Shown in pieces: positions 8,783 through 17,492 of a stretch of 64,000 nt of DNA (positions within the stretch are counted from its first letter, which is position 1; every line of letters begins with the position of its first letter). The position numbers were made by a program, and so were the translations under genes. Under the pieces are notes generated by a model, which was given only the letters and a program-made list of their open reading frames with translations, did not search any database and had not been told where the DNA came from. This stretch comes from Betaproteobacteria bacterium (GTDB lineage: Bacteria; Pseudomonadota; Gammaproteobacteria; Burkholderiales; Casimicrobiaceae). The stretch spans positions 201,388 to 265,387 of the forward strand of contig JAPUER010000016.1 of assembly GCA_027492485.1 (NCBI GenBank), in the 5' to 3' direction.

Positions 8783-11700
8783 GTGGAACTGACGCTGCAG
8801 TCGATGAAGACGCTGTCCGAACTGATGGATCGGGCGCTCGATCTCGACGACGACGCGCGCAGCCGCTGGCTGGTCGAACTCGCCGCCGGGCCGCATGTGA
8901 CGCTGCTGCCCGTGCTGCGCGACATGCTGGCCAACCGGGCGGACATGTCGACGACGTTTCTGCTGAGTCCGGCCGGAAGCGGCGGCCTGACGGGCAACGG
9001 CACGAACGCCGCCGCGGCACTGGCGGCCGGCACCCGCGTCGGTCCCTACCTGCTCGATCGCGAGCTTGGGCAGGGCGGCATGGGCGCCGTGTGGCTGGCC
9101 CATCGCGACGACGGGACGGTCAACCGGCAGGTGGCACTCAAACTGCCGCTGGTGCACCGCAGCACCGCGCTGGCCGAGCGCTTCGCCCGCGAGCGCGACA
9201 TCCTCGCGTCGCTGACGCATCCCAACATCGCCCGTCTCTACGACGCCGGTGTCACCGCCGAGGGGCAGCCCTTCCTGGCGCTGGAATACGTCGAGGGGAA
9301 GCCGATCACCGCGCATTGCGATGATCTGCTGCTACCCGTCCGCGAACGTTTGCAGTGTTTTTTGCAGGTGGCGGCGGCGGTGCAGTATGCGCATGCTGCG
9401 CTGGTCATTCATCGCGACCTGAAACCCGGCAACATCCTGGTCAGCAGCGACGGGCAGGTACATCTGCTCGATTTCGGCATCGCCAAGCTGCTTGACGAAC
9501 CGAGCGCGCAAGCCGCCGAGACCGAACTGACACTGCTCGCCGGCCGCGCCCTGACGCTTGACTACGCAAGCCCCGAGCAGATCGACGGCCGCGCCATCGG
9601 CACCGCGAGCGATGTCTATTCGATGGCGGTCGTGCTCTACCAGTTGCTGACCGGGCATAAGCCATACCAGCTCAAACGCAACAGCCGCGCCGCGCTGGAG
9701 GATGCCATCGTCGGCGGCGAGTCGCTGCGCATGAGCGATGCCGTCAGGCGCGGCGACGACGCCGCCGCCGAACAGCGCGCCAGCACACGGGAGCGGCTGG
9801 CCCGGGCGCTGAGCGGCGACCTCGACATCATCGTCGCCCGCGCCATGAAGGCGGACCCGCAGCAGCGCTATGGCACGGTCGCCGCGTTCGCGGCCGACAT
9901 CCAGCGCCATCTCGATGGCCTGCCGGTGGAGGCGCAGCCCGATTCCTGGCGCTATCGTGCCGGCAAGTTCGTGTCGCGCAACCGCACCGGGGTGCTGGCC
10001 GCCGGGCTGATTGCGGCGGCGCTGACCACCGGGCTCGCCGGCGCGCTGTGGCAGGCCGGCGTCGCCCGCGACGAAGCGCGTCGTGCCGATGCCGCGGCGC
10101 AGATGGCGCGCAGCGAGCAGACGCGCGCCGATCTCGAAGCGCGCCAGGCGCGGGCGGAAAGCAGCCGCGCCGACCGTGAGGCGGCCGTGGCGCAGGCCTC
10201 CGCGCTGCGCGCCGATGCGCAGGCACAGGCGGCGGTGAATGAGGCCGATCGCGCCGACCGCGAGGCGGGTGCGGCGAGGGAGGCGGCGCGTCGGGCCGAC
10301 GCCGAGGCCGCGCGGGCGCGGCGCGAGACGCAACGCAGCTCCAGCGTGCAGGACTTTCTGGTGGCGCTATTCCGGGCCAACAGCAACGACCAGAAGAACG
10401 CGGTGCAGGTCCGCAATCTCAACGCCCGGCAACTGCTCGACCGCGGTGTCGACCGCCTGAGCGCAAACCGCGAACTGCCTGCGGACGTCAACGCGGAACT
10501 GTTGCGCCTGTTCGGAACGCTATACAGCCAGTTGGATGAAAACGTGCGCGCCAAGCAGATCCACGAGCAGGCGCTGCTGGCGGCGGAACGGGCGCACGGA
10601 CGCAATTCGATGCAGTACGCCGAGGCGCAGCTTGAGCTGGCCTGGGCCGCCGGCGAGGATCAGCTCGGCAGCCGCATCGATCTGATTGAGAACGCCCGCG
10701 ATTTTCTGCTTGCCCGTGCCCCCGGCAGCGTCGCGCTGGCGCGCGCGTATGCGTACGAGGCGCAGAACGCGCTGTTGACCGATCAGGCGCGGTCGCTGCG
10801 CATGGCCGGCGCGGCGCTGGAGCTGCTGCGTCGCTACCCGCAGGAGGGCAAGCTGCGGGCGATCGCGCTGCGCGCGTCGGCGCACGCATCGCGCATGCGC
10901 GGCGACCATGCACAGGCGGTCGACGGCTACCGCCGCGCCGCGGCCGAATTTGCCGAACTGTATGGCGCCGACAACATCGAGGTGGGTGAATCCAAGGGCA
11001 GCCTCGCCACCAGCCTGCGCATGCTGCTTCGCCTGCGCGAGGCCGAGCAGACGGTGCAGGAGGCGGTGGCCATCATGCGTCCCTTCGACGGCGCATTGAC
11101 CGACGCCAAGGCCTTCGGACGTCGCGCCATCGTGCTGATGGCCGAGCGCGGTCGCGCCGGCGACGCCGACAACGCGATGAGTCAGGTGAAGGCAACTCTG
11201 CCCAAGCCGGTCGGCGAGCCGCACCGGCTCGATTTCCCGGTGGCGGTGGCGCAGGCCAACATCGCCCTGCTACGCGGCGACGCCCACCGCGGACTGGAAA
11301 TGGCGCGCACCGCCGACACGCTGTACGACGGCAAATCGCCCTATACACGCGCCGAAATCTGGACGCTCGAAGCGCAATCGCATCTGGCACTGCAGGATAC
11401 CGCCAGCGCCGAGGCCGTACTGCGCCGCGCCAGAGCGTTGATCGGCGACCGCGTACCGCCGCTCGCCATCGCCCAGGGGCTGAGCGGTGTCGCGGTAGAA
11501 ATCGCGGCGCAAAAGGGCGACGCACCTAACATGGACGGCGAGTACGATGCCTTTCGGCAGCGGTTCCCGGACTACGAAAACGCACCGCTGATGCAATTGC
11601 AGATGGACAACAGCCGCGCCCGTGCCCATGCCGCGCTCGGTCGGCACGCGGCCGTGCTGACCATCGTCCGGCGCTGGCTTGACGACCCGGCAGTCGAGTT

Positions 11701-11881
11701 GCCGGCCGCGAGTCGGGGCGAACTGGCGCTACTGGCGGCAGAAGCATCGCTGGCGCTGCGCGCGGCCGACGATGCTCGCTGGCTCGCGGTTGCGGAGGCG
11801 GGGCTTGCCGGTAACGACGTGCCGACCAGCCCGCGACTGGCAAGATTGCAGCAACTGCGTACAGCGGCGCGGCAACGTTAG
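8783..11881 (+). CDS. membrane serine/threonine protein kinase with TPR-type sensor region
   Basis: 1032 residues. The kinase domain spans about 90-385: glycine loop LGQGGMGAVW (95-104), Lys120 in VALK, catalytic HRDLKPGN (Asp212), DFG at 230-232 and a YASPEQ substrate loop. One membrane span follows (about 402-424), then an Ala/Arg/Glu-rich coiled coil (428-520). The remaining 500 residues look like degenerate TPR helices and probably lie outside the membrane or bind partners. The start is GTG 8783 or ATG 8804. An ECF sigma factor gene follows after 28 bases, so the kinase probably controls that sigma factor, as known for PknT/EcfP-type pairs. Confidence 0.9.
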   Translation: MELTLQSMKTLSELMDRALDLDDDARSRWLVELAAGPHVTLLPVLRDMLANRADMSTTFLLSPAGSGGLTGNGTNAAAALAAGTRVGPYLLDRELGQGGMGAVWLAHRDDGTVNRQVALKLPLVHRSTALAERFARERDILASLTHPNIARLYDAGVTAEGQPFLALEYVEGKPITAHCDDLLLPVRERLQCFLQVAAAVQYAHAALVIHRDLKPGNILVSSDGQVHLLDFGIAKLLDEPSAQAAETELTLLAGRALTLDYASPEQIDGRAIGTASDVYSMAVVLYQLLTGHKPYQLKRNSRAALEDAIVGGESLRMSDAVRRGDDAAAEQRASTRERLARALSGDLDIIVARAMKADPQQRYGTVAAFAADIQRHLDGLPVEAQPDSWRYRAGKFVSRNRTGVLAAGLIAAALTTGLAGALWQAGVARDEARRADAAAQMARSEQTRADLEARQARAESSRADREAAVAQASALRADAQAQAAVNEADRADREAGAAREAARRADAEAARARRETQRSSSVQDFLVALFRANSNDQKNAVQVRNLNARQLLDRGVDRLSANRELPADVNAELLRLFGTLYSQLDENVRAKQIHEQALLAAERAHGRNSMQYAEAQLELAWAAGEDQLGSRIDLIENARDFLLARAPGSVALARAYAYEAQNALLTDQARSLRMAGAALELLRRYPQEGKLRAIALRASAHASRMRGDHAQAVDGYRRAAAEFAELYGADNIEVGESKGSLATSLRMLLRLREAEQTVQEAVAIMRPFDGALTDAKAFGRRAIVLMAERGRAGDADNAMSQVKATLPKPVGEPHRLDFPVAVAQANIALLRGDAHRGLEMARTADTLYDGKSPYTRAEIWTLEAQSHLALQDTASAEAVLRRARALIGDRVPPLAIAQGLSGVAVEIAAQKGDAPNMDGEYDAFRQRFPDYENAPLMQLQMDNSRARAHAALGRHAAVLTIVRRWLDDPAVELPAASRGELALLAAEASLALRAADDARWLAVAEAGLAGNDVPTSPRLARLQQLRTAARQR

Positions 11882-11909
11882 GGCAGGGGCATTCGGGCAG
11901 TTGACCAAT

Positions 11910-12470
11910 ATGAGCGATATCACTGAGCTTCTGCAACAGGCGTGCGCTGGCCATCGCCCGGCGAGCGACGCCGCATTCTCGGCACTCTACCCGGAGCTGC
12001 GTCGCATCGCGCATAGCCGCCTGCGCCACGGCGGCGACCGGGTGTCGCTCGATACCACCGCGCTGGTACATGACAGCTACCTGCGCTTTGTCCAGGCAAA
12101 GTCTGTTGACGTCAGCGGTCGTGCCCACTTTCTCGCCTACGCGTCGAAAGTGATGCGCTCGGTGATCGTGGATCTCATCCGCGAAGCCAACGCCGAGCGC
12201 CGCGGCGGCGGCAAGTTCGACCTCACGCTGAACACGCAAATCGCGGAATCGGCAACTGGCGGCGACGGCAATGAAGCGCTGCTGGTGCATGACGCGCTGC
12301 GCAAGCTGGAAGCGGTCGATTCGCGCATGGCCACGGTCGTCGAGATGCGCTACTTTGCCGGCCTCAACGACAGTGAGATCGCCGAGGCGCTGGGGGTCAC
12401 CGTGCGCACAGTGGGTCGCGACTGGGAAAAGGCGCGGTTGTTTCTGCACGCCATGTTGAAGGACGATTGA
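11910..12470 (+). CDS. ECF-type sigma-70 factor, kinase-associated group
   Basis: 186 residues matching the X6 group of ECF sigma factors (TIGR02999-like). Region 2 contains LDTTALVHDSYLRFVQ (48-62) and the -10-binding HFLAYASKVMRSVIVDLIRE. Region 4 ends with an HTH: LNDSEIAEALGVTVRTVGRDW. The acidic stretch common in region 2.2 of other ECF factors is replaced by Thr49-Thr50-Ala-Leu. In EcfP-type factors, phosphorylation of a Thr in region 2.2 is needed for binding RNA polymerase. No anti-sigma gene is present. Start ATG 11910, 28 bases after the kinase gene, so the two are likely co-transcribed. Confidence 0.9.
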   Translation: MSDITELLQQACAGHRPASDAAFSALYPELRRIAHSRLRHGGDRVSLDTTALVHDSYLRFVQAKSVDVSGRAHFLAYASKVMRSVIVDLIREANAERRGGGKFDLTLNTQIAESATGGDGNEALLVHDALRKLEAVDSRMATVVEMRYFAGLNDSEIAEALGVTVRTVGRDWEKARLFLHAMLKDD

Positions 12471-12550
12471 TGGCGCCGCAACGCGCGACTGCGGGGCCCG
12501 TTCCAGCGATTTCATGAGTCGGGCAGGCGGGTGCAATACACTTCGACGCC

Positions 12551-13282
12551 ATGAAAGACAAAGTCACACTCGTTACCGGCGCGACGCGCGGCATTGGTGC
12601 GGCAATCGCCGAGGCGCTGGCGCAGGCCGGCGCGCGCGTCGTTGGCACGGCTACCAGCGCCGAAGGCGCGGCGAAGATTGGCGCTGCGCTGGCACCCTTT
12701 GGCGGGCGCGGCATCGTGCTCAACGTCACCGATGCGGCGGCGATCGATGCCGCCTTGAAGGACATCGAGGCCAAAGAGGGGCCCGTCGCCATCCTGGTCA
12801 ACAACGCAGGCATCACGCGCGACACGCTGCTGATGCGCATGAAGGACGAGGATTGGGACGCCGTGCTCGACACCAATCTGAAGAGCGTGTTTCGGTTGTC
12901 GCGCGCCGTGAGCCGCGCGATGATGAAGGCCCGTTGGGGGCGCATCGTCAACATCGGCTCGGTGGTCGGTTCGATGGGCAACGCGGGGCAGGTCAACTAC
13001 GCGGCGGCCAAGGCGGGCCTGATGGGTTTGACCAAGTCGCTTGCCGCAGAACTGGGTTCGCGTGGTATCACCGTGAATCTCGTTGCGCCCGGCTTCATCG
13101 ACACCGACATGACCCAGGCGTTGCCGGAAGCGCAGCGCAGCAAGCTGGTAGAAATGATTCCAGCCGGTCGCCTGGGCACCCCTGGCGACATTGCGCATGC
13201 CGTGAAATTTTTGTGCGACGACGCGGCCGGTTATGTGACCGGTACGACGATGCACGTCAACGGCGGCATGTATTTCGCGTGA
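12551..13282 (+). CDS. fabG: 3-oxoacyl-ACP reductase
   Basis: 243-residue short-chain dehydrogenase that reduces 3-ketoacyl-ACP with NADPH in fatty-acid elongation. Cofactor motif TGATRGIGAAIA (9-20), NNAG (84-87) and catalytic Ser137, Tyr150 and Lys154 are present, and the end MHVNGGMYFA is typical of FabG. The position just upstream of acpP and fabF supports the name over other reductases. fabD, often adjacent, is replaced here by the unrelated sigma-factor gene. Confidence 0.95.
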   Translation: MKDKVTLVTGATRGIGAAIAEALAQAGARVVGTATSAEGAAKIGAALAPFGGRGIVLNVTDAAAIDAALKDIEAKEGPVAILVNNAGITRDTLLMRMKDEDWDAVLDTNLKSVFRLSRAVSRAMMKARWGRIVNIGSVVGSMGNAGQVNYAAAKAGLMGLTKSLAAELGSRGITVNLVAPGFIDTDMTQALPEAQRSKLVEMIPAGRLGTPGDIAHAVKFLCDDAAGYVTGTTMHVNGGMYFA

Positions 13283-13420
13283 TTTCGGCGCAGTTGCACG
13301 GCGTTTGACGGTCTTTGACGACGCTGAAATCGCCATAGTACGGTCATCCGGCGTTTGCTAAAATGCTACCCGCTGCGGCTTCGTGCCGCTTTTCTTTGAA
13401 GGATCCATTAAGGATTTGCC

Positions 13421-13657
13421 ATGAGTGATATCGAAGCCCGCGTTAGAAAAATTGTTGCCGACCAACTGGGCGTGGCGGAAGCGGACATCAAGAATGAATC
13501 ATCGTTTGTCGATGATCTCGGCGCAGACTCGCTCGACACCGTCGAGCTCGTCATGGCGCTCGAAGAAGAGTTCGGCACCGAAATCCCGGACGAAGAGGCC
13601 GAGAAGATTACGACCGTCCAGCTTGCGATTGACTACATCAATTCGCACAAGAAATAA
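13421..13657 (+). CDS. acpP: acyl carrier protein
   Basis: 78 residues, strongly acidic. The phosphopantetheine attachment site is Ser37 in [19 protein letters not shown]. It carries growing acyl chains in fatty-acid synthesis. A good ribosome site (AAGGA) lies just before the ATG. It lies between fabG and fabF, with its own terminator downstream, which fits the need for high expression. Confidence 0.98.
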   Translation: MSDIEARVRKIVADQLGVAEADIKNESSFVDDLGADSLDTVELVMALEEEFGTEIPDEEAEKITTVQLAIDYINSHKK

Positions 13658-13690
13658 GTCTCGAGGTCACCGCCTTTGAGCAATTCGGGA

Positions 13691-13715
13691 AAGGCGGCCA
13701 CCGAGCCGCCTTTTT
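13691..13715 (+). terminator. intrinsic terminator after acpP
   Basis: Inverted repeat AAGGCGGC / GCCGCCTT with a 6-base loop followed by TTT, 33 bases after the acpP stop and before fabF. It probably gives extra short acpP transcripts. Confidence 0.75.
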
Positions 13716-13782
13716 CTTGCGCCTTCGCGGCGCCGTCGCCACCTGTTGCGACATCCCCCCGCGTTTTTGAGAAGCATTCAAC

Positions 13783-15027
13783 ATGACAGCAAGACAGCGC
13801 CGCGTTGTAGTCACCGGGCTTGGTATCGTGAGCCCCGTCGGTATTGGCGCCAGCGCCGCCTGGGACTCCATTGCCAACGGGCGCTCGGGCATCGGCCCGA
13901 TTACGCGCTTCGATTCGACGCCGTTCAACACCCACATCGCCGGCGAGGTGAAGGGGTTTGATCCGGCGCAGTACATGTCGGGCAAAGAAGCGCGCCGCTA
14001 TGACAGCTTCATTCACTACGGGATAGCCGCGGCCAAGGAGGCGTTGGCCGATGCCGGTATCGCCCCACATCCGGCCAACCCCGACCGCTATGGCCTGTCG
14101 ATTGGCTCCGGGATTGGCGGACTGCCGATGATCCAGGACACCTGCAAGGCGTTGGCCGAGGGTGGCCCGCGCAAGATTTCGCCGTTCTTTATCCCCGGTT
14201 CGATCATCAACATGATCTCGGGCCTGGTTTCCATCGAGTACGGCTTCCAGGGGCCGAATCTCGCCGTCGTCACCGCCTGCAGTACTGCCAACCACTCGAT
14301 CGGCGAGAGCATGCGCAAGATCGAATACGGTGACGCCGACGTGATGGTCGTCGGTGGCTCCGAGGCGGCGGTTTGCGAGCTGGGCATCGGCGGCTTCAAC
14401 GCTGCCCGCGCCATTTCCACCCGTAACGACGATCCTGCTGGCGCCAGCCGGCCGTGGGACGTCGATCGCGACGGCTTCGTGCTGGGTGAAGGCTCCGGCG
14501 TGCTGGTCATCGAGGAGCTGGAGCACGCCAGGGCGCGCGGCGCAAAAATCTACTGCGAATTGGTTGGCTACGGTGTCTCAGGTGACGCCTATCACGTCAC
14601 CGCGCCGCGCGAGGACGGCGATGGCGCTCGTCGCTGCATGTTGAACGCGCTGCGCAACGCGGGATTGAACCCGTCGGACATCGAGTACGTCAACGCGCAC
14701 GGCACTTCGACACCGCTCGGCGACATTGCCGAAGCGACTGCCGTCAAGGCCGCGTTTGGCGATCACACCAAAAAGCTGATGGTCAGCTCGACCAAATCAA
14801 TGACCGGCCACCTGCTCGGCGCCGCCGCGGGCGTTGAGGCCGTCTTCACCATTCTCGCGCTGCATCACGGCGTGATTCCGCCCACCATCAACCTGCACAA
14901 ACAGGATCCGGCGGTCGACCTCGATCTGGTGCCCAACACTGCACGTCAGGTCAAAGTCAACACGGTGATGTCCAATAGTTTCGGCTTTGGCGGCACCAAC
15001 AGCACACTGGTGTTCAAGCGAATTTGA
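13783..15027 (+). CDS. fabF: 3-oxoacyl-ACP synthase II
   Basis: 414-residue condensing enzyme that elongates acyl-ACP with malonyl-ACP. The Cys-His-His triad is present: Cys166 in VVTACSTANHS, His306 in NAHGTSTPLGD and His343 in MTGHLLGAAAG. The C-terminal SFGFGGTN loop is intact. The start MTARQRRVVVTG is the family's usual one. Same strand as acpP, 125 bases downstream past the terminator. Confidence 0.97.
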   Translation: MTARQRRVVVTGLGIVSPVGIGASAAWDSIANGRSGIGPITRFDSTPFNTHIAGEVKGFDPAQYMSGKEARRYDSFIHYGIAAAKEALADAGIAPHPANPDRYGLSIGSGIGGLPMIQDTCKALAEGGPRKISPFFIPGSIINMISGLVSIEYGFQGPNLAVVTACSTANHSIGESMRKIEYGDADVMVVGGSEAAVCELGIGGFNAARAISTRNDDPAGASRPWDVDRDGFVLGEGSGVLVIEELEHARARGAKIYCELVGYGVSGDAYHVTAPREDGDGARRCMLNALRNAGLNPSDIEYVNAHGTSTPLGDIAEATAVKAAFGDHTKKLMVSSTKSMTGHLLGAAAGVEAVFTILALHHGVIPPTINLHKQDPAVDLDLVPNTARQVKVNTVMSNSFGFGGTNSTLVFKRI

Positions 15028-15052
15028 CGCTGACGCAGCATAAGCGCTCCCT

Positions 15053-15108
15053 GTAGGGCGGGCACGGCCCGCCTTGTATACATCCCCGGCGGGCCGTGCC
15101 CGCCCTAC
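15053..15108. repeat. palindromic repeat element, 21-bp perfect arms
   Basis: Arms at 15053-15073 and 15088-15108 are perfect inverted copies built on the core GGGCGGGCACGGCCCGCC, with a 14-base loop. There is no T-run, so it is not a standard terminator. It fills most of the fabF-lysC gap and ends 11 bases before the lysC start. It looks like a dispersed intergenic repeat. Confidence 0.8.
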
Positions 15109-15119
15109 GAAGAATCAGC

Positions 15120-16376
15120 ATGTCCCTAGTCGTCCACAAATACGGCGGCACTTCGATGGGCTCGGTCGAGCGCATCAGGAACGTCGCCAAACGCGTTGCC
15201 AAATGGCATCGCGCCGGTTACCAGATGGTGGTCGTGCCATCCGCCATGTCGGGCGAAACCAACCGCCTGCTGGCGCTGGCCAAGGAAGTCGACAGCAACG
15301 CCAGTCTGCGCGAACTCGACATGATTGCCGCCACCGGCGAGCAGGTCTCGGTCGGCCTGCTGGTGATTGCGTTGCAGGCGGAGGGCGTCGATGCCATCAG
15401 TTTTTGCGGCTGGCAGGTACCGATCCGCACCGATGACTCCTACACCAAGGCGCGTATCACCAGCATCGAGGACCAGCGTGTCCGCGACGAGCTGGGCAAG
15501 GACAAGGTGGTCGTCATTACCGGCTTCCAGGGCGTCACCGACGACGGCCATATCACCACGCTCGGTCGCGGCGGCTCCGACACCCAGGCGGTGGCCGTAG
15601 CCGCAGCGCTCAAGGCCGACGAGTGTCTGATCTACACCGACGTCGACGCGGTCTACACGACTGACCCGCGCGTCGAGCCGGACGCTCGCCCGCTGAAGAC
15701 CGTCACCTTCGAGGAGATGCTCGAAATGGCATCGCTCGGCTCCAAGATTCTGCAGATTCGCTCGGTCGAGTTTGCCGGCAAGTACAAAGTCCCGACCCGG
15801 GTGCTCACCAGCTTCAGCGATCCGATGATCCCGATCGCGGAAGAAGCCAGCTCGGGCACGCTCATCAGTTTTGAGGAAGACGAAAACGTGGAACAAGCAG
15901 TCATCTCCGGCATTGCCTTCAACCGCGACGAAGCGAAGGTGTCCGTGCTTGGTGTGCCCGACAAACCCGGCATCGCCTACGCGATCCTCGGTCCGGTGGC
16001 GAAGGCCAATATTGACGTCGACATGATCATCCAGAATGCCGGCGTTGGCGGCACCACGGACTTCTCCTTCACGGTGCATCGCAACGAACTGCAGAAGACA
16101 CTAGAGGTGCTCAAGAACGACGTGCAGCCCGCGATTCATGCCAAGGAAGTGACGGGTGACGCGAAGGTAGCGAAGGTCTCGGTGGTGGGCATCGGCATGC
16201 GCTCGCACGTCGGCATCGCGGCGCTGATGTTCGAAACGCTGTCGAAAGAGGGCATCAACATCCAGATGATCTCCACCAGCGAAATCAAGATCTCTGTAGT
16301 GATCGACGACAAGTACATGGAATTGGCCGTTCGGGCGCTGCATCGTGCGTTCGAGCTGGACAAGGCTGCTGCGTAG
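15120..16376 (+). CDS. lysC: aspartate kinase
   Basis: 418 residues. Phosphorylates aspartate at the head of the lysine, threonine and methionine pathways. The N-terminus VVHKYGGTSMGSVERI is the ATP/substrate signature; LGRGGSDTQAVA and DVDAVYTTDPR follow. Two ACT domains form the C-terminal third (from about 265), the site of feedback inhibition in this family. The start ATG 15120 (MSLVVHKYG) matches relatives. Followed by tRNA-Ser, a common order in betaproteobacteria. Confidence 0.96.
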   Translation: MSLVVHKYGGTSMGSVERIRNVAKRVAKWHRAGYQMVVVPSAMSGETNRLLALAKEVDSNASLRELDMIAATGEQVSVGLLVIALQAEGVDAISFCGWQVPIRTDDSYTKARITSIEDQRVRDELGKDKVVVITGFQGVTDDGHITTLGRGGSDTQAVAVAAALKADECLIYTDVDAVYTTDPRVEPDARPLKTVTFEEMLEMASLGSKILQIRSVEFAGKYKVPTRVLTSFSDPMIPIAEEASSGTLISFEEDENVEQAVISGIAFNRDEAKVSVLGVPDKPGIAYAILGPVAKANIDVDMIIQNAGVGGTTDFSFTVHRNELQKTLEVLKNDVQPAIHAKEVTGDAKVAKVSVVGIGMRSHVGIAALMFETLSKEGINIQMISTSEIKISVVIDDKYMELAVRALHRAFELDKAAA

Positions 16377-16426
16377 CTGCCGGTCGCTGGCGGGAAAAAT
16401 AAAACCCGCTACAATCAATAGCTTAC

Positions 16427-16519
16427 GGAGACGTGACCGAGAGGCCGAAGGTGCTCCCCTGCTAAGGGAGTATGCGGTGATGAGCTGCATCGAGGGTTCG
16501 AATCCCTCCGTCTCCGCCA
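16427..16519 (+). tRNA. tRNA-Ser(GCU)
   Basis: 93 nt with a long variable arm. The acceptor stem pairs GGAGACG with CGTCTCC, followed by G and an encoded CCA. The anticodon GCT is at 16461-16463, and the T arm carries GGTTCGAATCC. Its 3' end is the attachment site of the element to the right. The tRNA stays intact because the element restores the same 18 bases. Confidence 0.97.
16502..16519 (+). other. attL (left attachment core) in the tRNA-Ser 3' end
   Basis: ATCCCTCCGTCTCCGCCA is repeated exactly at 23801-23818. The flanking bases differ (GA before and G after here; GT before and A after there), which fixes the core at 18 bp. Confidence 0.93.
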
Positions 16520-16532
16520 GTAATCGAAGCTA

Positions 16533-16557
16533 AAGCCCTGATTTTCAGGGCTTTTTT
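16533..16557 (+). terminator. terminator after tRNA-Ser, supplied by the element
   Basis: AAGCCCTGA and TCAGGGCTT with a 3-base loop followed by a T-run, 13 bases past the tRNA end and inside the element. It ends tRNA transcription, and in reverse it may also end the element's operon. Confidence 0.85.
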
Positions 16558-16979
16558 ATTTTCGGCATGGGCCAGTCCCCCAAAATGTCCCACAACGCGC
16601 GCATTGGTCGCGCCCCCTCCGCGCTGACCCGCTCGCGCCACTGACTGACTTCCGACTCGAATTGCTCCTGCGGCACCGCGGCGAGCTTTTGGGCGCGGGC
16701 GGATAAGTCTTTGCTGATTCCGGCGCTCGATAAAGTAGGTGCGGTCGTTGACGACGACCGCACCTCTTTTGATGTGTGCTGATTAACGCCAAGGCCAGCG
16801 GCGCCCGTGTTTCTTTCGCTCGCCGCCAGCATCTCGCCCAATCTCCGCTCCGCCCGAATGCGGATTTCAATCGCGTCGGCCTCGCGCACGCAGATCGCTG
16901 CTATCAAGCGGCACGCGTGCCGGTTGATTCGACGCGTCGGCCTCACGCGCGCAGATCGCTGGTAATCGCAAACCGACAC
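16545..16979 (-). CDS. unknown element protein, coiled-helix type
   Basis: 144 residues from a GTG start. The core EIRIRAERRLGEML...LSSAGISKDLSARAQKLAAVP resembles a group of small mobile-element proteins of unknown role that carry an IRxRAERRxGEL helix and a GISK...QKLAAVP segment. The N-terminal 35 residues lie in an imperfect duplication and match nothing I recognise, so the true start is doubtful. The C-terminus (LWDILGDW) is encoded by the 25-bp repeat also found near the integrase. Confidence 0.6.
   Translation of the reverse strand: MSVCDYQRSARVRPTRRINRHACRLIAAICVREADAIEIRIRAERRLGEMLAASERNTGAAGLGVNQHTSKEVRSSSTTAPTLSSAGISKDLSARAQKLAAVPQEQFESEVSQWRERVSAEGARPMRALWDILGDWPMPKIKKP
16571..16595. 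repeat. 25-bp direct repeat, left copy
   Basis: Identical over 25 bases to 23649-23673, in the same orientation. It begins GCCAGTCCCC and ends GTCCCACAA. It lies 51 bases inside the att core. Position at both ends suggests integrase arm-type binding sites; this copy also codes the tail of the neighbouring gene. Confidence 0.85.
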
Positions 16980-16988
16980 GCCTGCCGG
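16872..16988. repeat. imperfect tandem duplication, about 55 bp per unit
   Basis: Units at about 16872-16923 and 16933-16988 share CGCGTCGGCCTC, GCAGATCGCTG and a closing CCGG. The duplication covers the start region of the 144-residue gene and the stop of the 57-residue gene, so one of the two reading frames may have been altered by it. Confidence 0.6.
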
Positions 16989-17162
16989 TCACTGGGTCAG
17001 CTTCGCAATGCGCTCCTGCAACTCCTGAAACGACGCGCCGGCCTCTAAGGCCTCCACAAGCTCGGCAAGCCATCGCTCACGGATTTCTATCTCGAAACGC
17101 TGAGCCGCAGCGTGGGCGGCCTGATTGACGGCTTTACGGTGATTTGTTGAGAGTGTTTTCAT
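16989..17162 (-). CDS. small element protein, 57 residues
   Basis: Starts MKTLSTNHRKAVNQ and ends LQERIAKLTQ. The sequence is helix-forming and amphipathic (FEIEIRERWLAELVEALEAG), without Arg/Ala noise, and the ATG is followed by a clean open frame to a TGA 9 bases before the next gene's GTG. I do not recognise a family. Gene order and coding character support it as real. Confidence 0.6.
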   Translation of the reverse strand: MKTLSTNHRKAVNQAAHAAAQRFEIEIRERWLAELVEALEAGASFQELQERIAKLTQ

Positions 17163-17213
17163 GGCGATGCTCTTGCGCGCGCTGGTGTGCGGGCGCGAAT
17201 CGTGGGTTTAGAT

Positions 17214-17478
17214 TGAAGCGAAGGCATGCGCTCGGTCATGCGGCGAAAGGCTCCAAAGGTTTCAACGCCCCCCCGTTGCGGCATCGGGTAGCGGGCAAAA
17301 GTCGCGGTTTGTGAAAGCGAAGGCATGTGCTCGGTTTCCAGCAGGCAAGCGCCAGAGATTTCACCGCCCCCCCTTGTGCCCAGAAGCCTGAAAAGCCGTT
17401 TTTCTGAGCTGACGGCGTGAAAATTTGGGCAAGCGGTCGGTGTCCCTGTAGCGACCTCCAGAGATTTGATCCCCCCTC
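17214..17478. repeat. three C-run motifs spaced about 100 bp
   Basis: C-runs at 17268-17274, 17367-17373 and 17471-17476 are each preceded by a related box (CCAAAGGTTTCA, CCAGAGATTTCA, CCAGAGATTTGA). Units 1 and 2 also share GCGAAGGCATG and GCTCGGT upstream. They fill the 330-base gap 17163-17492, which otherwise holds no gene. On the minus strand each reads G-run, then TCAAA or TGAAA, then CTCTGG or CTTTGG. The role is unknown. Confidence 0.75.
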
Positions 17479-17492
17479 CGGTGCCGTGGCAG

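Noticed and set aside
15053-15108. Palindrome before lysC as an intrinsic terminator
   Set aside because: No T-run follows in either direction and the arms match a dispersed repeat style.
17214-17478. C-run repeats as a CRISPR array
   Set aside because: Only three imperfect units with long, partly similar intervals; no cas genes nearby.
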